64,000 nucleotides of DNA from Pseudomonadota bacterium (lineage in GTDB: Bacteria; Pseudomonadota; Gammaproteobacteria; Burkholderiales; Rhodocyclaceae): NCBI GenBank assembly GCA_018241685.1, contig JAFEDJ010000039.1, forward strand, positions 53,493-117,492, read 5' to 3'. The notes under the pieces are model-generated. The model was not told the origin of the DNA and made no database searches. It saw nothing but the letters and a program-made list of their open reading frames with translations. Positions 6,346 to 14,107 of this stretch are shown here, piece by piece. Position 1 is the stretch's first letter; each line of letters begins with the position of its first letter. The position numbers and the translations under genes were made by a program.

Positions 6346-6519
6346 GGCATGGGCCGCGACGAGCGGCGCCTGACCCTGGGCGCCGACTTCAAGTACCTCG
6401 GCAACCTGCAGCTGGGCCTCACCTACGTCGGCCACATCGGCTCGCCGAGCCTGCGCGACATCCGCCGCAGCGCCCGCATCCTGATGGAGGGCTGGGTGCG
6501 CGTTGATCCTGGAAACTGA
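6346..6519 (+). pseudogene. Second DUF1302-like remnant, opposite strand
   Basis: The translation contains RRLTLGADFKYLGNLQ and LGLTYVGHIGSPSLRDIRR, again a strand-rich outer-membrane protein tail similar in style to the minus-strand fragment. Homology seems to stop near 6480. With the preceding remnant this forms a head-to-head junction around the palindrome AGCAGCTGCT (about 6337-6346), evidence of rearrangement of one or two such genes. Confidence 0.4.
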
Positions 6520-6651
6520 GGGCCGTCGGGCGTAGCTGGGACGCGGCCACGTTCCGGCTCTTGGGCGCGCCTGGAGGGGCTTGCACGGCGATAGGACACG
6601 GAGAGCGCCGAGGACGCCCAAAGGTCCAGCGGCTGCGGGGGGCTGCCTGGT

Positions 6652-7542
6652 CTACGAGGGCGGAAACACCCGGGCACACAGGAAATCGACGAAGGCGCGG
6701 ACCTTGGGCGAGGGATGTTTGCTGGCCGGCCAGAGCACATGGAAGACGCCGGTGCGTTCCACGTGCGCTGTCAGAACAGCACGCAGGCGCCCATCCGCCA
6801 ACGGCTCCCTGATCGCGAATTCCGGCAGGTAGGCGATCCCCAATCCCTGCAGCGCAAAGCACACGCGCGTCTCGATGTTGTTGCAGATCATCGAGGTGGG
6901 CAACGGCAGCTCGGGCTCGCCGGGCGCCTGTCGCAGCGCCCATGTTTCCAGCTTGCCGCTGTTGGGAAAGCGGTAGTGCAGGCAGGCGTGTTGCAGCAGG
7001 TCGGCAGGCACCTGCGGCGTGCCCCGCCGCGCCAGGTAGTCGGGCGAGGCGACCAGCATCGAGCGGAAAACGCCCAGCCGGCGCGCCGACAGGCGCGAGT
7101 CCGCCGGCTCACCGGTCCGGACGACGGCGTCGAAACCTTCCTCGATCACATCGACCAGCCGGTCGGTGAAGTCCAGGTCCAGCTCGATGGCCGGGTAGTC
7201 GCGCATGAACTCGCCGAGCACCGGCAGCACCAGCGAACTGACCAGCGGCAGGCTGACCCGCAGTCGGCCGCGCGGTGCCGACGTCGCCTGCGACAGCTCC
7301 AGTTCCGCCGCCTCGATCTCGGCCAGGATGCGGCGGCTGCGCTCCAGGAACAGCGTGCCTTCGGCGGTCAGCGAGACGCTGCGCGTGCTGCGATGGAACA
7401 GGCGCACGCCGAGCTTCTCTTCCAGCCGCGACACGCTCTTGCCGACGGCGGAGGCCGATACGCCCAGCAAGCGGCCGGCCGCGACGAAGCTGCGTGTCTC
7501 GGCGACCTGCACAAACACCATGAAGCCGTTCAGGCTGTCCAC
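6652..7542 (-). CDS. LysR-family transcriptional regulator
   Basis: This 296-residue regulator has an N-terminal winged HTH (MDSLNGFMVFVQVAETRSF, then VSASAVGKSVSRLEEKLGVRLFHRSTRSVSLT, residues 1-60). The C-terminal substrate-binding domain continues through LRVSLPLVSSLVLPVLGEF. It is of the PA-type (CrgA-like) LysR subgroup, judging by LFHRSTRSVSLTAEG. It is divergent from the serine hydrolase/MFS pair across about 90 bp, so it probably controls those genes and itself. The inducer is unknown. Confidence 0.88.
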   Translation of the reverse strand: MDSLNGFMVFVQVAETRSFVAAGRLLGVSASAVGKSVSRLEEKLGVRLFHRSTRSVSLTAEGTLFLERSRRILAEIEAAELELSQATSAPRGRLRVSLPLVSSLVLPVLGEFMRDYPAIELDLDFTDRLVDVIEEGFDAVVRTGEPADSRLSARRLGVFRSMLVASPDYLARRGTPQVPADLLQHACLHYRFPNSGKLETWALRQAPGEPELPLPTSMICNNIETRVCFALQGLGIAYLPEFAIREPLADGRLRAVLTAHVERTGVFHVLWPASKHPSPKVRAFVDFLCARVFPPS

Positions 7543-7630
7543 CGCGCCCCCATTGCGGACAAATAGTTCCGCTCAAAAGGGAACTGTACCCCGCTTTTTC
7601 TCTAATCATCGATTTTCTATCGTGACGGGC

Positions 7631-8851
7631 ATGTTCATTGACGAAAGGAATGCCCCCGTGACGACTCTTGCATTGCCGCTGCGCACAGGCGTGCCGTCCG
7701 CAAATTTGTCCGCCCACGTTCAGGCTGTGATTCAGCGGGCGCTGGACGAACGGCGTCTGGTCGGCGCCGTGGTCCTGGTGGCCCGCGACGGCGTATTGAT
7801 CGACCGCCAGGCGGCCGGCTGGGCCGACCGCGAAAGCCAGCGAAAAATGACCGTCGACGCAATCTTCCGCCTGGCATCGGTCAGCAAGCCCATCGTGTCG
7901 ACGGCCGCGCTGGTGCTGGTGGCGCAAGGCCGGCTCGGCCTGGACGACGGCGTCGATCGCTGGCTACCCGGGTTCCGGCCGCAATTGGCCGATGGACGGC
8001 CGGCGCGGATCACCGTGCGGCAACTGCTCAGCCACACGGCGGGGCTGGGCTACCGCTTCTTCGAGGCGGAGGCGGACGGTCCCTATGCGCGGGCCGGCGT
8101 CTCCGACGGGATGGATGCGTCCGCTATCAGCCTGGCGGAGAACCTGCGCCGCATCGCCAGCGTGCCGCTGCTGTACGAGCCGGGCACGGCCTGGGGCTAC
8201 TCGCTGGCCACCGACGTGCTGGGCGCCGTGATCGAGCAGGTGCACGGCGAGCCCCTGGAGGCCGCCGTCCGCCAGCTCGTGACCGCTCCGCTGGGCATGG
8301 CCGATACCGGCTTTGTGGCCCTGGACGCGCAACGCGTGGCGACCGCCTATGTGAATGACGCCCCCCGGCCGCACCCCCTGGCGGAAGGCGAAACCGTTTC
8401 CCCCTTCGAAGGGGCCATCGGCATCCCCTACAGCCCCGCGCGCATCTTCGACCCTCAGGCCTTCCCTTCCGGCGGTGCGGGCATGGCGGGAACGGCCGAG
8501 GACTTCCTGCGCCTGCTGGAAGCCTTGCGCCAGGGGGGCGGCGCGCTCCTGCCCGACGCACTGATCGCCGAGATGGCGCGGGATCAGACCGGCGGACAGG
8601 AACTACCCAATGCGCCGGGCTTCGGCTTCGGGCTGGGATTCTCGGTCTTGCGCGATCCGGCCCTGGCCGCGTCCCCCGAGTCGGAAGGCAGCTGGCGCTG
8701 GGGTGGCGCCTACGGCCATGCCTGGTTCGTGGATCGGGCGCGGGGACTCAGCGTCGTCGCCTTCACCAACACCTTGTACGAAGGCATGTCGGGGCGTTTT
8801 GTCACCGATCTGCGCGATGCGGTCTACGGCGCCCTGGAGGCCGGGCGATGA
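7631..8851 (+). CDS. Serine hydrolase of the beta-lactamase/EstB family
   Basis: A 406-residue protein of the class C beta-lactamase-like fold. The catalytic S-x-x-K is SVSK at residues 83-86, the tyrosine motif is GYS in GTAWGYSLATDVLG near residue 193, and a C-terminal GGAYGHAWFVD segment stands in for the KTG box. These enzymes are usually esterases, amidases or D-aminopeptidases rather than true beta-lactamases. There is no signal peptide, so it is likely cytoplasmic. The ATG at 7631 is chosen; a GTG at 7658 is possible. Its stop overlaps the start of the MFS gene (ATGA), showing an operon under the divergent LysR. Confidence 0.85.
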   Translation: MFIDERNAPVTTLALPLRTGVPSANLSAHVQAVIQRALDERRLVGAVVLVARDGVLIDRQAAGWADRESQRKMTVDAIFRLASVSKPIVSTAALVLVAQGRLGLDDGVDRWLPGFRPQLADGRPARITVRQLLSHTAGLGYRFFEAEADGPYARAGVSDGMDASAISLAENLRRIASVPLLYEPGTAWGYSLATDVLGAVIEQVHGEPLEAAVRQLVTAPLGMADTGFVALDAQRVATAYVNDAPRPHPLAEGETVSPFEGAIGIPYSPARIFDPQAFPSGGAGMAGTAEDFLRLLEALRQGGGALLPDALIAEMARDQTGGQELPNAPGFGFGLGFSVLRDPALAASPESEGSWRWGGAYGHAWFVDRARGLSVVAFTNTLYEGMSGRFVTDLRDAVYGALEAGR

Positions 8852-10020
8852 GCGCGGCGGAGCAGGCGCGCCTGCCTGTCGGAGCGCTGCTGGCCCTTGC
8901 CATGGCGGCTTTCATCACCATCCTGACCGAAGCGCTGCCGGCCGGCCTGCTGCCCCGGATGGCCCAAGGCCTGGCCGTCTCCGAGGCATGGGTCGGCCAG
9001 ACCGTCACCCTCTACGCCATCGGCTCCCTGGTCGCCGCCATTCCGCTTACGGCCGCTACGCAGGGGATGCGGCGCCGGCCATTGCTGCTGGCCGCCATGG
9101 CCGGCTTCGCCATCGCCAACACGGTGACGACCCTGTCCGCCAACTTCGCGCTGACGCTGCTGGCGCGCTTTCTGGCAGGCGTCTCGGCGGGATTGCTGTG
9201 GGCGCTGCTGGCGGGCTACGCGGCGCGGATGGTGCCCGAGCACCAGAAGGGCCGTGCCATCGCCATTGCCATGGCGGGCACACCGCTGGCCCTGTCCCTG
9301 GGGGTGCCGGCCGGCACCTTCCTCGGCACCGCGATGGGGTGGCGCATGTGCTTCGGCGCCATGAGCCTGCTGGCGCTGGCCCTGATGGTGTGGATCTACC
9401 TGAAAGTGCCGGACTTCGCGGGGCAGGCTGCGGACCAACGCCTGTCGTTGCGGCAAGTCTTCACCCTGCCCGGTATTCGGCCGGTGTTGTTCGTGGTGCT
9501 GGCCTTCGTCCTCGCGCACAACATCCTCTACACCTATATCGCGCCGTTTCTGGCGACGGCCGGCATGGTGGAGCGCACGGATCGGGTGCTGCTGGTTTTC
9601 GGCGTCACGTCGGTGCTGGGTATCTGGATCATCGGCATGCTGATCGACCGGCACCTGCGCACGCTGACCCTCGCGAGCACCGGCCTGTTCGGACTGTCGG
9701 CCTTGGTGCTGGGCATCGCCGGCCACGAGGCGATCGTCGTCTATGCAGCGGTGGGGGCCTGGGGACTGGCTTTTGGTGGTGCCGCGACCTTGTTCCAGAC
9801 CGCACTGGCCAAGACCGCCGGCAATGCCGCGGATGTCGCACAGTCGATGCTGGTCACGGCCTGGAACACGGCCATTGCCGGTGGCGGCATCGTGGGTGGC
9901 GTGCTGCTGGAGCGCCTCGGCGTCGGGGCCTTCTCCCCTGCCCTGCTGACGCTGCTGCTGGCCACGCTGCTGGTGGCATGGTCGGCCAGACATCACGGTT
10001 TTCCCGCGCCGGCGGGATGA
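8848..10020 (+). CDS. MFS transporter (DHA1, AraJ/YdhP-like)
   Basis: A 390-residue membrane protein with about 12 helices. The loop 2-3 region has TQGMRRRPLLLAA, and motif C (proline/glycine-rich, antiporter type) is seen in MAGTPLALSLGVPAGTFLG. It belongs to the drug/sugar exporter type of major facilitator proteins. Four-base overlap with the serine hydrolase gene suggests that hydrolysis and export act on the same compound. The substrate cannot be told from sequence. Confidence 0.85.
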   Translation: MSAAEQARLPVGALLALAMAAFITILTEALPAGLLPRMAQGLAVSEAWVGQTVTLYAIGSLVAAIPLTAATQGMRRRPLLLAAMAGFAIANTVTTLSANFALTLLARFLAGVSAGLLWALLAGYAARMVPEHQKGRAIAIAMAGTPLALSLGVPAGTFLGTAMGWRMCFGAMSLLALALMVWIYLKVPDFAGQAADQRLSLRQVFTLPGIRPVLFVVLAFVLAHNILYTYIAPFLATAGMVERTDRVLLVFGVTSVLGIWIIGMLIDRHLRTLTLASTGLFGLSALVLGIAGHEAIVVYAAVGAWGLAFGGAATLFQTALAKTAGNAADVAQSMLVTAWNTAIAGGGIVGGVLLERLGVGAFSPALLTLLLATLLVAWSARHHGFPAPAG

Positions 10021-10135
10021 AATCGAATGGCGCCGCGCGATCTGCGTTGCCTCCTGGCCGGGGCCGAAGCCCTCCACTTCGCCCGTGCCGCGCCCCAGAT
10101 GGATACTCACGTTCCATTTTTCGGGTGCCGGGGCC

Positions 10136-10293
10136 GACGTTTCGGACCCGGAGCTCGAAGCTTCGGACTTTGAATCCGAAACTTCGGTCCCGGAGTCCGA
10201 AATTTCGACCGGCGAGACCGAATCTTCGGATCGCGCCGCCGAAGCTTCGATGATTGCCAGCGAAACTTCGGACTCGATCACCGAAACTTCTGG
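10136..10293. repeat. 21-bp tandem array 1 (7.5 units)
   Basis: Seven consecutive 21-bp units start at 10136, 10157, 10178, 10199, 10220, 10241 and 10262, and a half unit starts at 10283. Each begins GAAnnTTCGGA-like and ends in -CC/-GC; units differ mainly in their middle. Because 21 is a multiple of three, open frames through the array encode heptads (plus: SDFESET-type; minus: RSFGFKV-type). No start or ribosome binding site marks any of them as a gene. It lies between the MFS gene and the minus-strand 10418 gene. Confidence 0.85.
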
Positions 10294-10387
10294 CCTTGCC
10301 TTCCATCACCGGAAGAATGCCGTCCGATGATCGAGAGCCGAGTCCGAAAAGCCAGCCGATTCATTCCGCGAGCCGCTGACAGGGCGC

Positions 10388-10412
10388 GCAGCCCCCGCCT
10401 TGCAGGGGCTGC
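10388..10412 (-). terminator. Hairpin after the 268-aa gene
   Basis: Arms GCAGCCCC (10388-10395) and GGGGCTGC (10405-10412) with a 9-nt loop lie just past the stop of the minus-strand gene. There is no clear T-run, so termination efficiency is uncertain. Confidence 0.45.
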
Positions 10413-10417
10413 ACTCG

Positions 10418-11224
10418 TCAAGTGGCTTTCAGCGCCCTCACCGCCTGCACCTTCTGGTCCCTCAATTCGGCCAGCTTCTTGGTGGAGGCATCGATCAGCT
10501 TTTCGTAGGCGGCATTCAGCGTCTCATACTGCTCGGGAGTAATTTCATCCACGCTCAGCTTGTTGAGCAGATCCTCCCCCTTCTTGACGAACGTGGCGAT
10601 CTGATCCGAATAAAGCTTGGTCTTCTCGATCTTCGCTTCGGCCTCCGCCTCCTCGAGCGAGTAATTCACCTCGTAGATGTAAAGGTATTCATAGATCTCG
10701 GTGTTCTTGAAGAAACTCTCGGAGGTGTAGGAGTCCGCAACCACCGTCGTGAATAGATGCAGGCCATAGCCCAGCGGCTTATGGTCGTAATGCGACTGGT
10801 AAGACAACGACGACGAACTTCCGAAACTCTCGACGACACCGCTGAGGACCTCGAAGCATTTGCCGGCGATATAGACCTCCATGTGCTCCATCGCGGAGAT
10901 TGCCGCACCGATCGCCTCCGCCTTGTCGATTGTCACGCCTTCCGGCGCCTTTGAGTCACCGAACACGGCCTTGGCGATGGCATCGATGATGTTCTTGACG
11001 TTCTGCATCGACCACTCGGATCGCTGCATGAAATCGGCGTTCTGCCCGCCGATGAAGGCGGTCTTGTTATATTTGTTGGAGTTGTAGAAGTCATTGATCT
11101 TGGTCTGCATGTCAGTGACAGCCTGCTTCGACTGAGCCTCCAGATTTGTTTTCAGCTTCTGAAGGTAGTCGCGATATTCGTCTTCCTTCTGTGCCAGTTC
11201 TGCAATGCTTGCTGAGTGCCCCAT
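10418..11224 (-). CDS. Unknown 268-aa protein next to a caspase-fold protease
   Basis: No family was recognised. The first ~60 residues are a charged helix/coiled coil (AQKEDEYRDYLQKLKTNLEAQSKQAV). The middle is mixed helix (IDKAEAIGAAISAMEHMEVYIAG), then strand-like segments rich in aromatic residues (HLFTTVVADSY and EYLYIYEVNYS). The last ~90 residues are again a long charged helix region. It has a single cysteine (AGKCFEVL) and no signal peptide or obvious membrane helix. A GGAGG ribosome binding site precedes the ATG at 11224. GC content is below that of its neighbours. It lies downstream of the protease gene, same strand, separated by a terminator. Confidence 0.6.
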   Translation of the reverse strand: MGHSASIAELAQKEDEYRDYLQKLKTNLEAQSKQAVTDMQTKINDFYNSNKYNKTAFIGGQNADFMQRSEWSMQNVKNIIDAIAKAVFGDSKAPEGVTIDKAEAIGAAISAMEHMEVYIAGKCFEVLSGVVESFGSSSSLSYQSHYDHKPLGYGLHLFTTVVADSYTSESFFKNTEIYEYLYIYEVNYSLEEAEAEAKIEKTKLYSDQIATFVKKGEDLLNKLSVDEITPEQYETLNAAYEKLIDASTKKLAELRDQKVQAVRALKAT

Positions 11225-11309
11225 AAGTACCTCCGGAAAATATGCGCCTTGATGTCCCTATTGGCAGGGTTGGCGCAGGCAGCCCTGCCCTGGACGTGGA
11301 TGAATCGAC

Positions 11310-11345
11310 AAAAAAGGGGCCATCTTCCAGGGAAGATCACGCCCC
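11310..11345 (-). terminator. Rho-independent terminator downstream of the protease gene
   Basis: Read on the minus strand, a GGGGC...GATCTTCC / GGAAGAT...GCCCC stem is followed by six T. It lies 16 bases after the stop of the protease gene and before the 268-residue gene, so the latter is either attenuated or has its own promoter. Confidence 0.75.
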
Positions 11346-11360
11346 GTATTGCTCAGGGCT

Positions 11361-11981
11361 CTATCTGACAATACCCAGATAGTCGCGCAGTGCTTTGAAA
11401 TAGCCGCCATTCACGGTGTAATTGTGGAATGCGGGGCGCTTTTCTTTGGCCAGATCCTGGGCGGTCTTGTTGAGGTCCCGACCGTTGAGGGGAGAAAGCG
11501 CCTTCAGCCGCAGGTTCGCGTATTCCAGTGCTTCGTCCGATGGTGCGGTGATGTAGCAGAAACTTGCCGTTCCGACATTCGCCCACAAGATCGAACAATC
11601 CGTCTTGTGCTGGCCTACCGGCAGGGCCTTGACCGCAACCGCCTCCCCGCAGGTCTCGCGAACAAACCTCGCCACGCTGCTTGCATATCCCGAAAATGGA
11701 TCGTCGTTGTGACGCGCATCGCAGGTGATGATCTCCACAGTGCTGAGCTGGGGATTCAGCTTCTTCCAATTGCGGATCAACTGCCCGAATTCACCGTTAC
11801 TCATTTCGGCAAAGGTATTCGCATCGCCGTGCCCCCAGACCGTCAGGGTCTTGTCGGCGCATTGCACAGCGGCAATGCCTTCCGGCCCGCTTCCCAGCAA
11901 AGCCAGCGATTTCGCTTCCTCGCCATAGGCAATTGCCAGACTCGTCGCCCTTCTTTCGTGCTCGTCACCCCAAAGTATCAT
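11361..11981 (-). CDS. Caspase-fold (C80-like) putative cysteine protease
   Basis: A 206-residue protein. A strand ending in histidine (TLTVWGHGDANTF, about residues 45-57) is followed ~40 residues later by a strand ending in cysteine (VEIITCDARHN). This is the His-Cys dyad geometry of clan CD peptidases such as the self-cleaving C80 domains of large clostridial and MARTX toxins (GHG ... GC). The protein is a free-standing domain without an attached toxin. A perfect AAGGAGG precedes the ATG at 11981. It is flanked by an AraC regulator and an unknown coiled-coil protein on the same strand. Proteolytic activity and target are inferred; a non-catalytic homologue is possible. Confidence 0.55.
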   Translation of the reverse strand: MILWGDEHERRATSLAIAYGEEAKSLALLGSGPEGIAAVQCADKTLTVWGHGDANTFAEMSNGEFGQLIRNWKKLNPQLSTVEIITCDARHNDDPFSGYASSVARFVRETCGEAVAVKALPVGQHKTDCSILWANVGTASFCYITAPSDEALEYANLRLKALSPLNGRDLNKTAQDLAKEKRPAFHNYTVNGGYFKALRDYLGIVR

Positions 11982-12082
11982 TTCCAGCCTCCTTGTCTCT
12001 CATGCACGCTCGTGAATCGGGTATGGCTCGCCAGCTGTGCCCTGGACCATCCCGGCAATACCGCCCAGGGCGGTGGCGATCG

Positions 12083-12598
12083 CTAGTTCTGCGCTAATGC
12101 ACGGCGCAGAATCCGTGCCCTGAACTCTCCGGCAGTGATGCCCATTTCCCTCTGGAAAGCTCTGTTGAAAGTGCGCAGTTCATTGAAACCGCAGCGATAT
12201 GCGAGTGTTTCGATGGGGACGGTAAAAGGCGGTGTCGCCAATAACTCGCAGGCCCTGCTCAAGCGCATGGACCGGATTACTCGTGCCACGGTCTGCTGGT
12301 GATGTGCAAAAGCGCGATAAATGGTCGGTCTCGAGCACCCCATTTCGGCAACGACGTGCCCGACCGACAGGGAGCAATCACTCAGATGCTGCCGGATAAC
12401 GCCGCAGGCACGCTGGTATATCCAATAGGGTTTGGGGCTCACGTGCCTCAGATAGCCGGACGATGCCCTCTTTGCACCGTTGAGCGACTGGCCATGAGCT
12501 CCCGACAGAAGTTGCTGATAGCCGAGGGGCTCCTGCGCCCCTCCTGCCGCAAGAGGATCTTCCGGACCGAAACCGCTTTGAAGACTCGAGATACTCAT
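12083..12598 (-). CDS. AraC-family transcriptional regulator
   Basis: A 171-residue protein with a C-terminal double HTH: DCSLSVGHVVAEMGCSRPTIYRAFAHHQQTV and PIETLAYRCGFNELRTFNRAFQREMGITAGEFR (about residues 75-160), the AraC/XylS signature. The N-terminal ~60 residues are too short for a full sensor domain. It sits 101 bp upstream of the protease gene on the same strand and may control it. Confidence 0.8.
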   Translation of the reverse strand: MSISSLQSGFGPEDPLAAGGAQEPLGYQQLLSGAHGQSLNGAKRASSGYLRHVSPKPYWIYQRACGVIRQHLSDCSLSVGHVVAEMGCSRPTIYRAFAHHQQTVARVIRSMRLSRACELLATPPFTVPIETLAYRCGFNELRTFNRAFQREMGITAGEFRARILRRALAQN

Positions 12599-12790
12599 CG
12601 CTCACCCTGCAGCCGCTGATTGAACATGCCCATATCTTATGCATTCGAATTTTTTCAATATACGACAAAGCATCTCAATCACAGACATTCCGTCTCAGAT
12701 CCCGGGTCGGGGATGTCTCGCGGCAGCGCCCCCGGGGCCGGGGCCAAATCGACTCATCGCGGATTCGGAATTGGTAGCGAGCACAGCAAA

Positions 12791-12831
12791 AAGGCGACCT
12801 GCCTTGCCGATCAGGCAAGGCAGGTCGCCTT
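12791..12831. terminator. Strong bidirectional terminator
   Basis: Perfect 18-bp arms (12791-12808 and 12814-12831) with a 5-nt loop, flanked by an A-run on the left and TGTTTT on the right. It terminates the minus-strand acyl-CoA dehydrogenase operon and separates it from the AraC promoter region. Confidence 0.88.
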
Positions 12832-12867
12832 GTTTTCGATAACCCTCAGGTATGGCGGGCCGGGTGT

Positions 12868-14103
12868 CTAGCTCCCCAGCTGGCTGAACGCCACGCCCTT
12901 GTCCGTGCGCGGTTCCGGCGGCAGGCCCAGCACCCGTTCGCCGACGCTGTTCTTGACGATCTCGTCAGTACCGCCGGCGATGCGCATGCCGGCCGCGCCG
13001 AACCACAGCTGCTCCACCAGGCGCCAGGCTTCGCCCTGTTCCTCGGCGGCGAGCACGCCGCGCTCGCCCTGCAGATCGATGGCGAGGTAGCCGAAATCCT
13101 GCAGCGTGCGGGCGCCGACGATCTTGGCGATGGACAGCTCCGGCCCCGGCTCGCGGCCCTTGCCGAGGGCGGTCAGGCCACGGGCCTGCAGCAGCCACAG
13201 GCCGTGGGCGTTGAGGTAGAGGTCGGCCAGGCGTTCGCGCATGCGGCCGTCGGCCAGTGCGCTGGCGCCGTTGAGGCTCGCTTCGCGCATCATGCCGGCG
13301 GCGGTCTTCCACAGGCCCGGCGGCATCACGCCGCCGATGGACAGGCGCTCGTTCATCAGCGCCGTGACGGTCACCTTCCAGCCGGCGCCCACCGCGCCGA
13401 CCCGCTGCGTGTCGGGAACGAAGACCTCGTTGAAGAACACCTCGTTGAACTCCGCTTCGCCGCTGGCCTGGCGGATCGGCCGTACCTCGACGCCCGCGGC
13501 CTGCATGTCGATGAAGAAGCTGGTCAGGCCATCGAACTTCGGCACGTTCGGGTCGGTGCGTGCCAGCACCATGCCGAACTGGGCGAACTGGGCGTAGGTG
13601 GTCCACACCTTCTGGCCGTTGAGGATCCAGCCATCGCGTCCGTCGGTGCAGCGCTCGGCGCGGGTCCGCACCATGCCCAGGTCGGAGCCCGCGCCCGGCT
13701 CGGACAGCAGCTGGCACCACAGCTCCGTGCCGTGCAGCGCCGGGCCGACGTAGCGCGCCCGGACTTCGTCGCTGGCATGCACGAAGAGGGACGGGATCAC
13801 CATGCCGAGGCTCACCGCGAAGGCGTTGGGCGGCACCTCGAACTGGCCTTCTTCCTCCCGGTAGATCACTTCCTGCATCGGCGTGCCGCCGCGTCCGCCA
13901 AAGGCCGCCGGCCAGGTGATGGCGCCGTAGCCGGCGGCCGCCTTGCGGCCCTGCCATTCCCGCGACGCGGCCATCAATTGTTCGGCGTTGAGGCCGCGGC
14001 CATAGACCTGGTCCGGGCGCGTCTTGCGCGTGGCGTTGGCTTCCAGCCAGGCGCGGCATTCGGCGCGGAAGGCGGCTTCGTCGGGGGAGTCCTTGAAATC
14101 CAT
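12868..14103 (-). CDS. Acyl-CoA dehydrogenase (larger partner)
   Basis: A 411-residue FAD enzyme that introduces an alpha,beta double bond into acyl-CoA. The N-terminal helical domain, the flavin-binding middle region (LWCQLLSEPGAGSDLGMVRT and GWILNGQKVWTTYAQ) and the C-terminal signature (WFGAAGMRIAGGTDEIVKNSVGERVLGLP) are all present. The ATG at 14103 is chosen because it opens the conserved MDFKDSPDEAAFRAECRAWL start. It forms a unit with a second, divergent acyl-CoA dehydrogenase four bases upstream. Such pairs often make heteromeric enzymes for steroid, terpenoid or branched acyl-CoAs. Confidence 0.9.
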   Translation of the reverse strand: MDFKDSPDEAAFRAECRAWLEANATRKTRPDQVYGRGLNAEQLMAASREWQGRKAAAGYGAITWPAAFGGRGGTPMQEVIYREEEGQFEVPPNAFAVSLGMVIPSLFVHASDEVRARYVGPALHGTELWCQLLSEPGAGSDLGMVRTRAERCTDGRDGWILNGQKVWTTYAQFAQFGMVLARTDPNVPKFDGLTSFFIDMQAAGVEVRPIRQASGEAEFNEVFFNEVFVPDTQRVGAVGAGWKVTVTALMNERLSIGGVMPPGLWKTAAGMMREASLNGASALADGRMRERLADLYLNAHGLWLLQARGLTALGKGREPGPELSIAKIVGARTLQDFGYLAIDLQGERGVLAAEEQGEAWRLVEQLWFGAAGMRIAGGTDEIVKNSVGERVLGLPPEPRTDKGVAFSQLGS

Positions 14104-14107
14104 GCGA

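Noticed and set aside
10136..10293. Coding region for a heptad-repeat protein
   Set aside because: Several frames on both strands stay open because the unit is 21 bp; none has a start with a ribosome binding site.
10418..11224. Bacterial gasdermin partner of the caspase-fold protein
   Set aside because: Size fits, but there is no N-terminal cysteine for lipidation and the sequence is helical/coiled-coil rich; no support beyond context.
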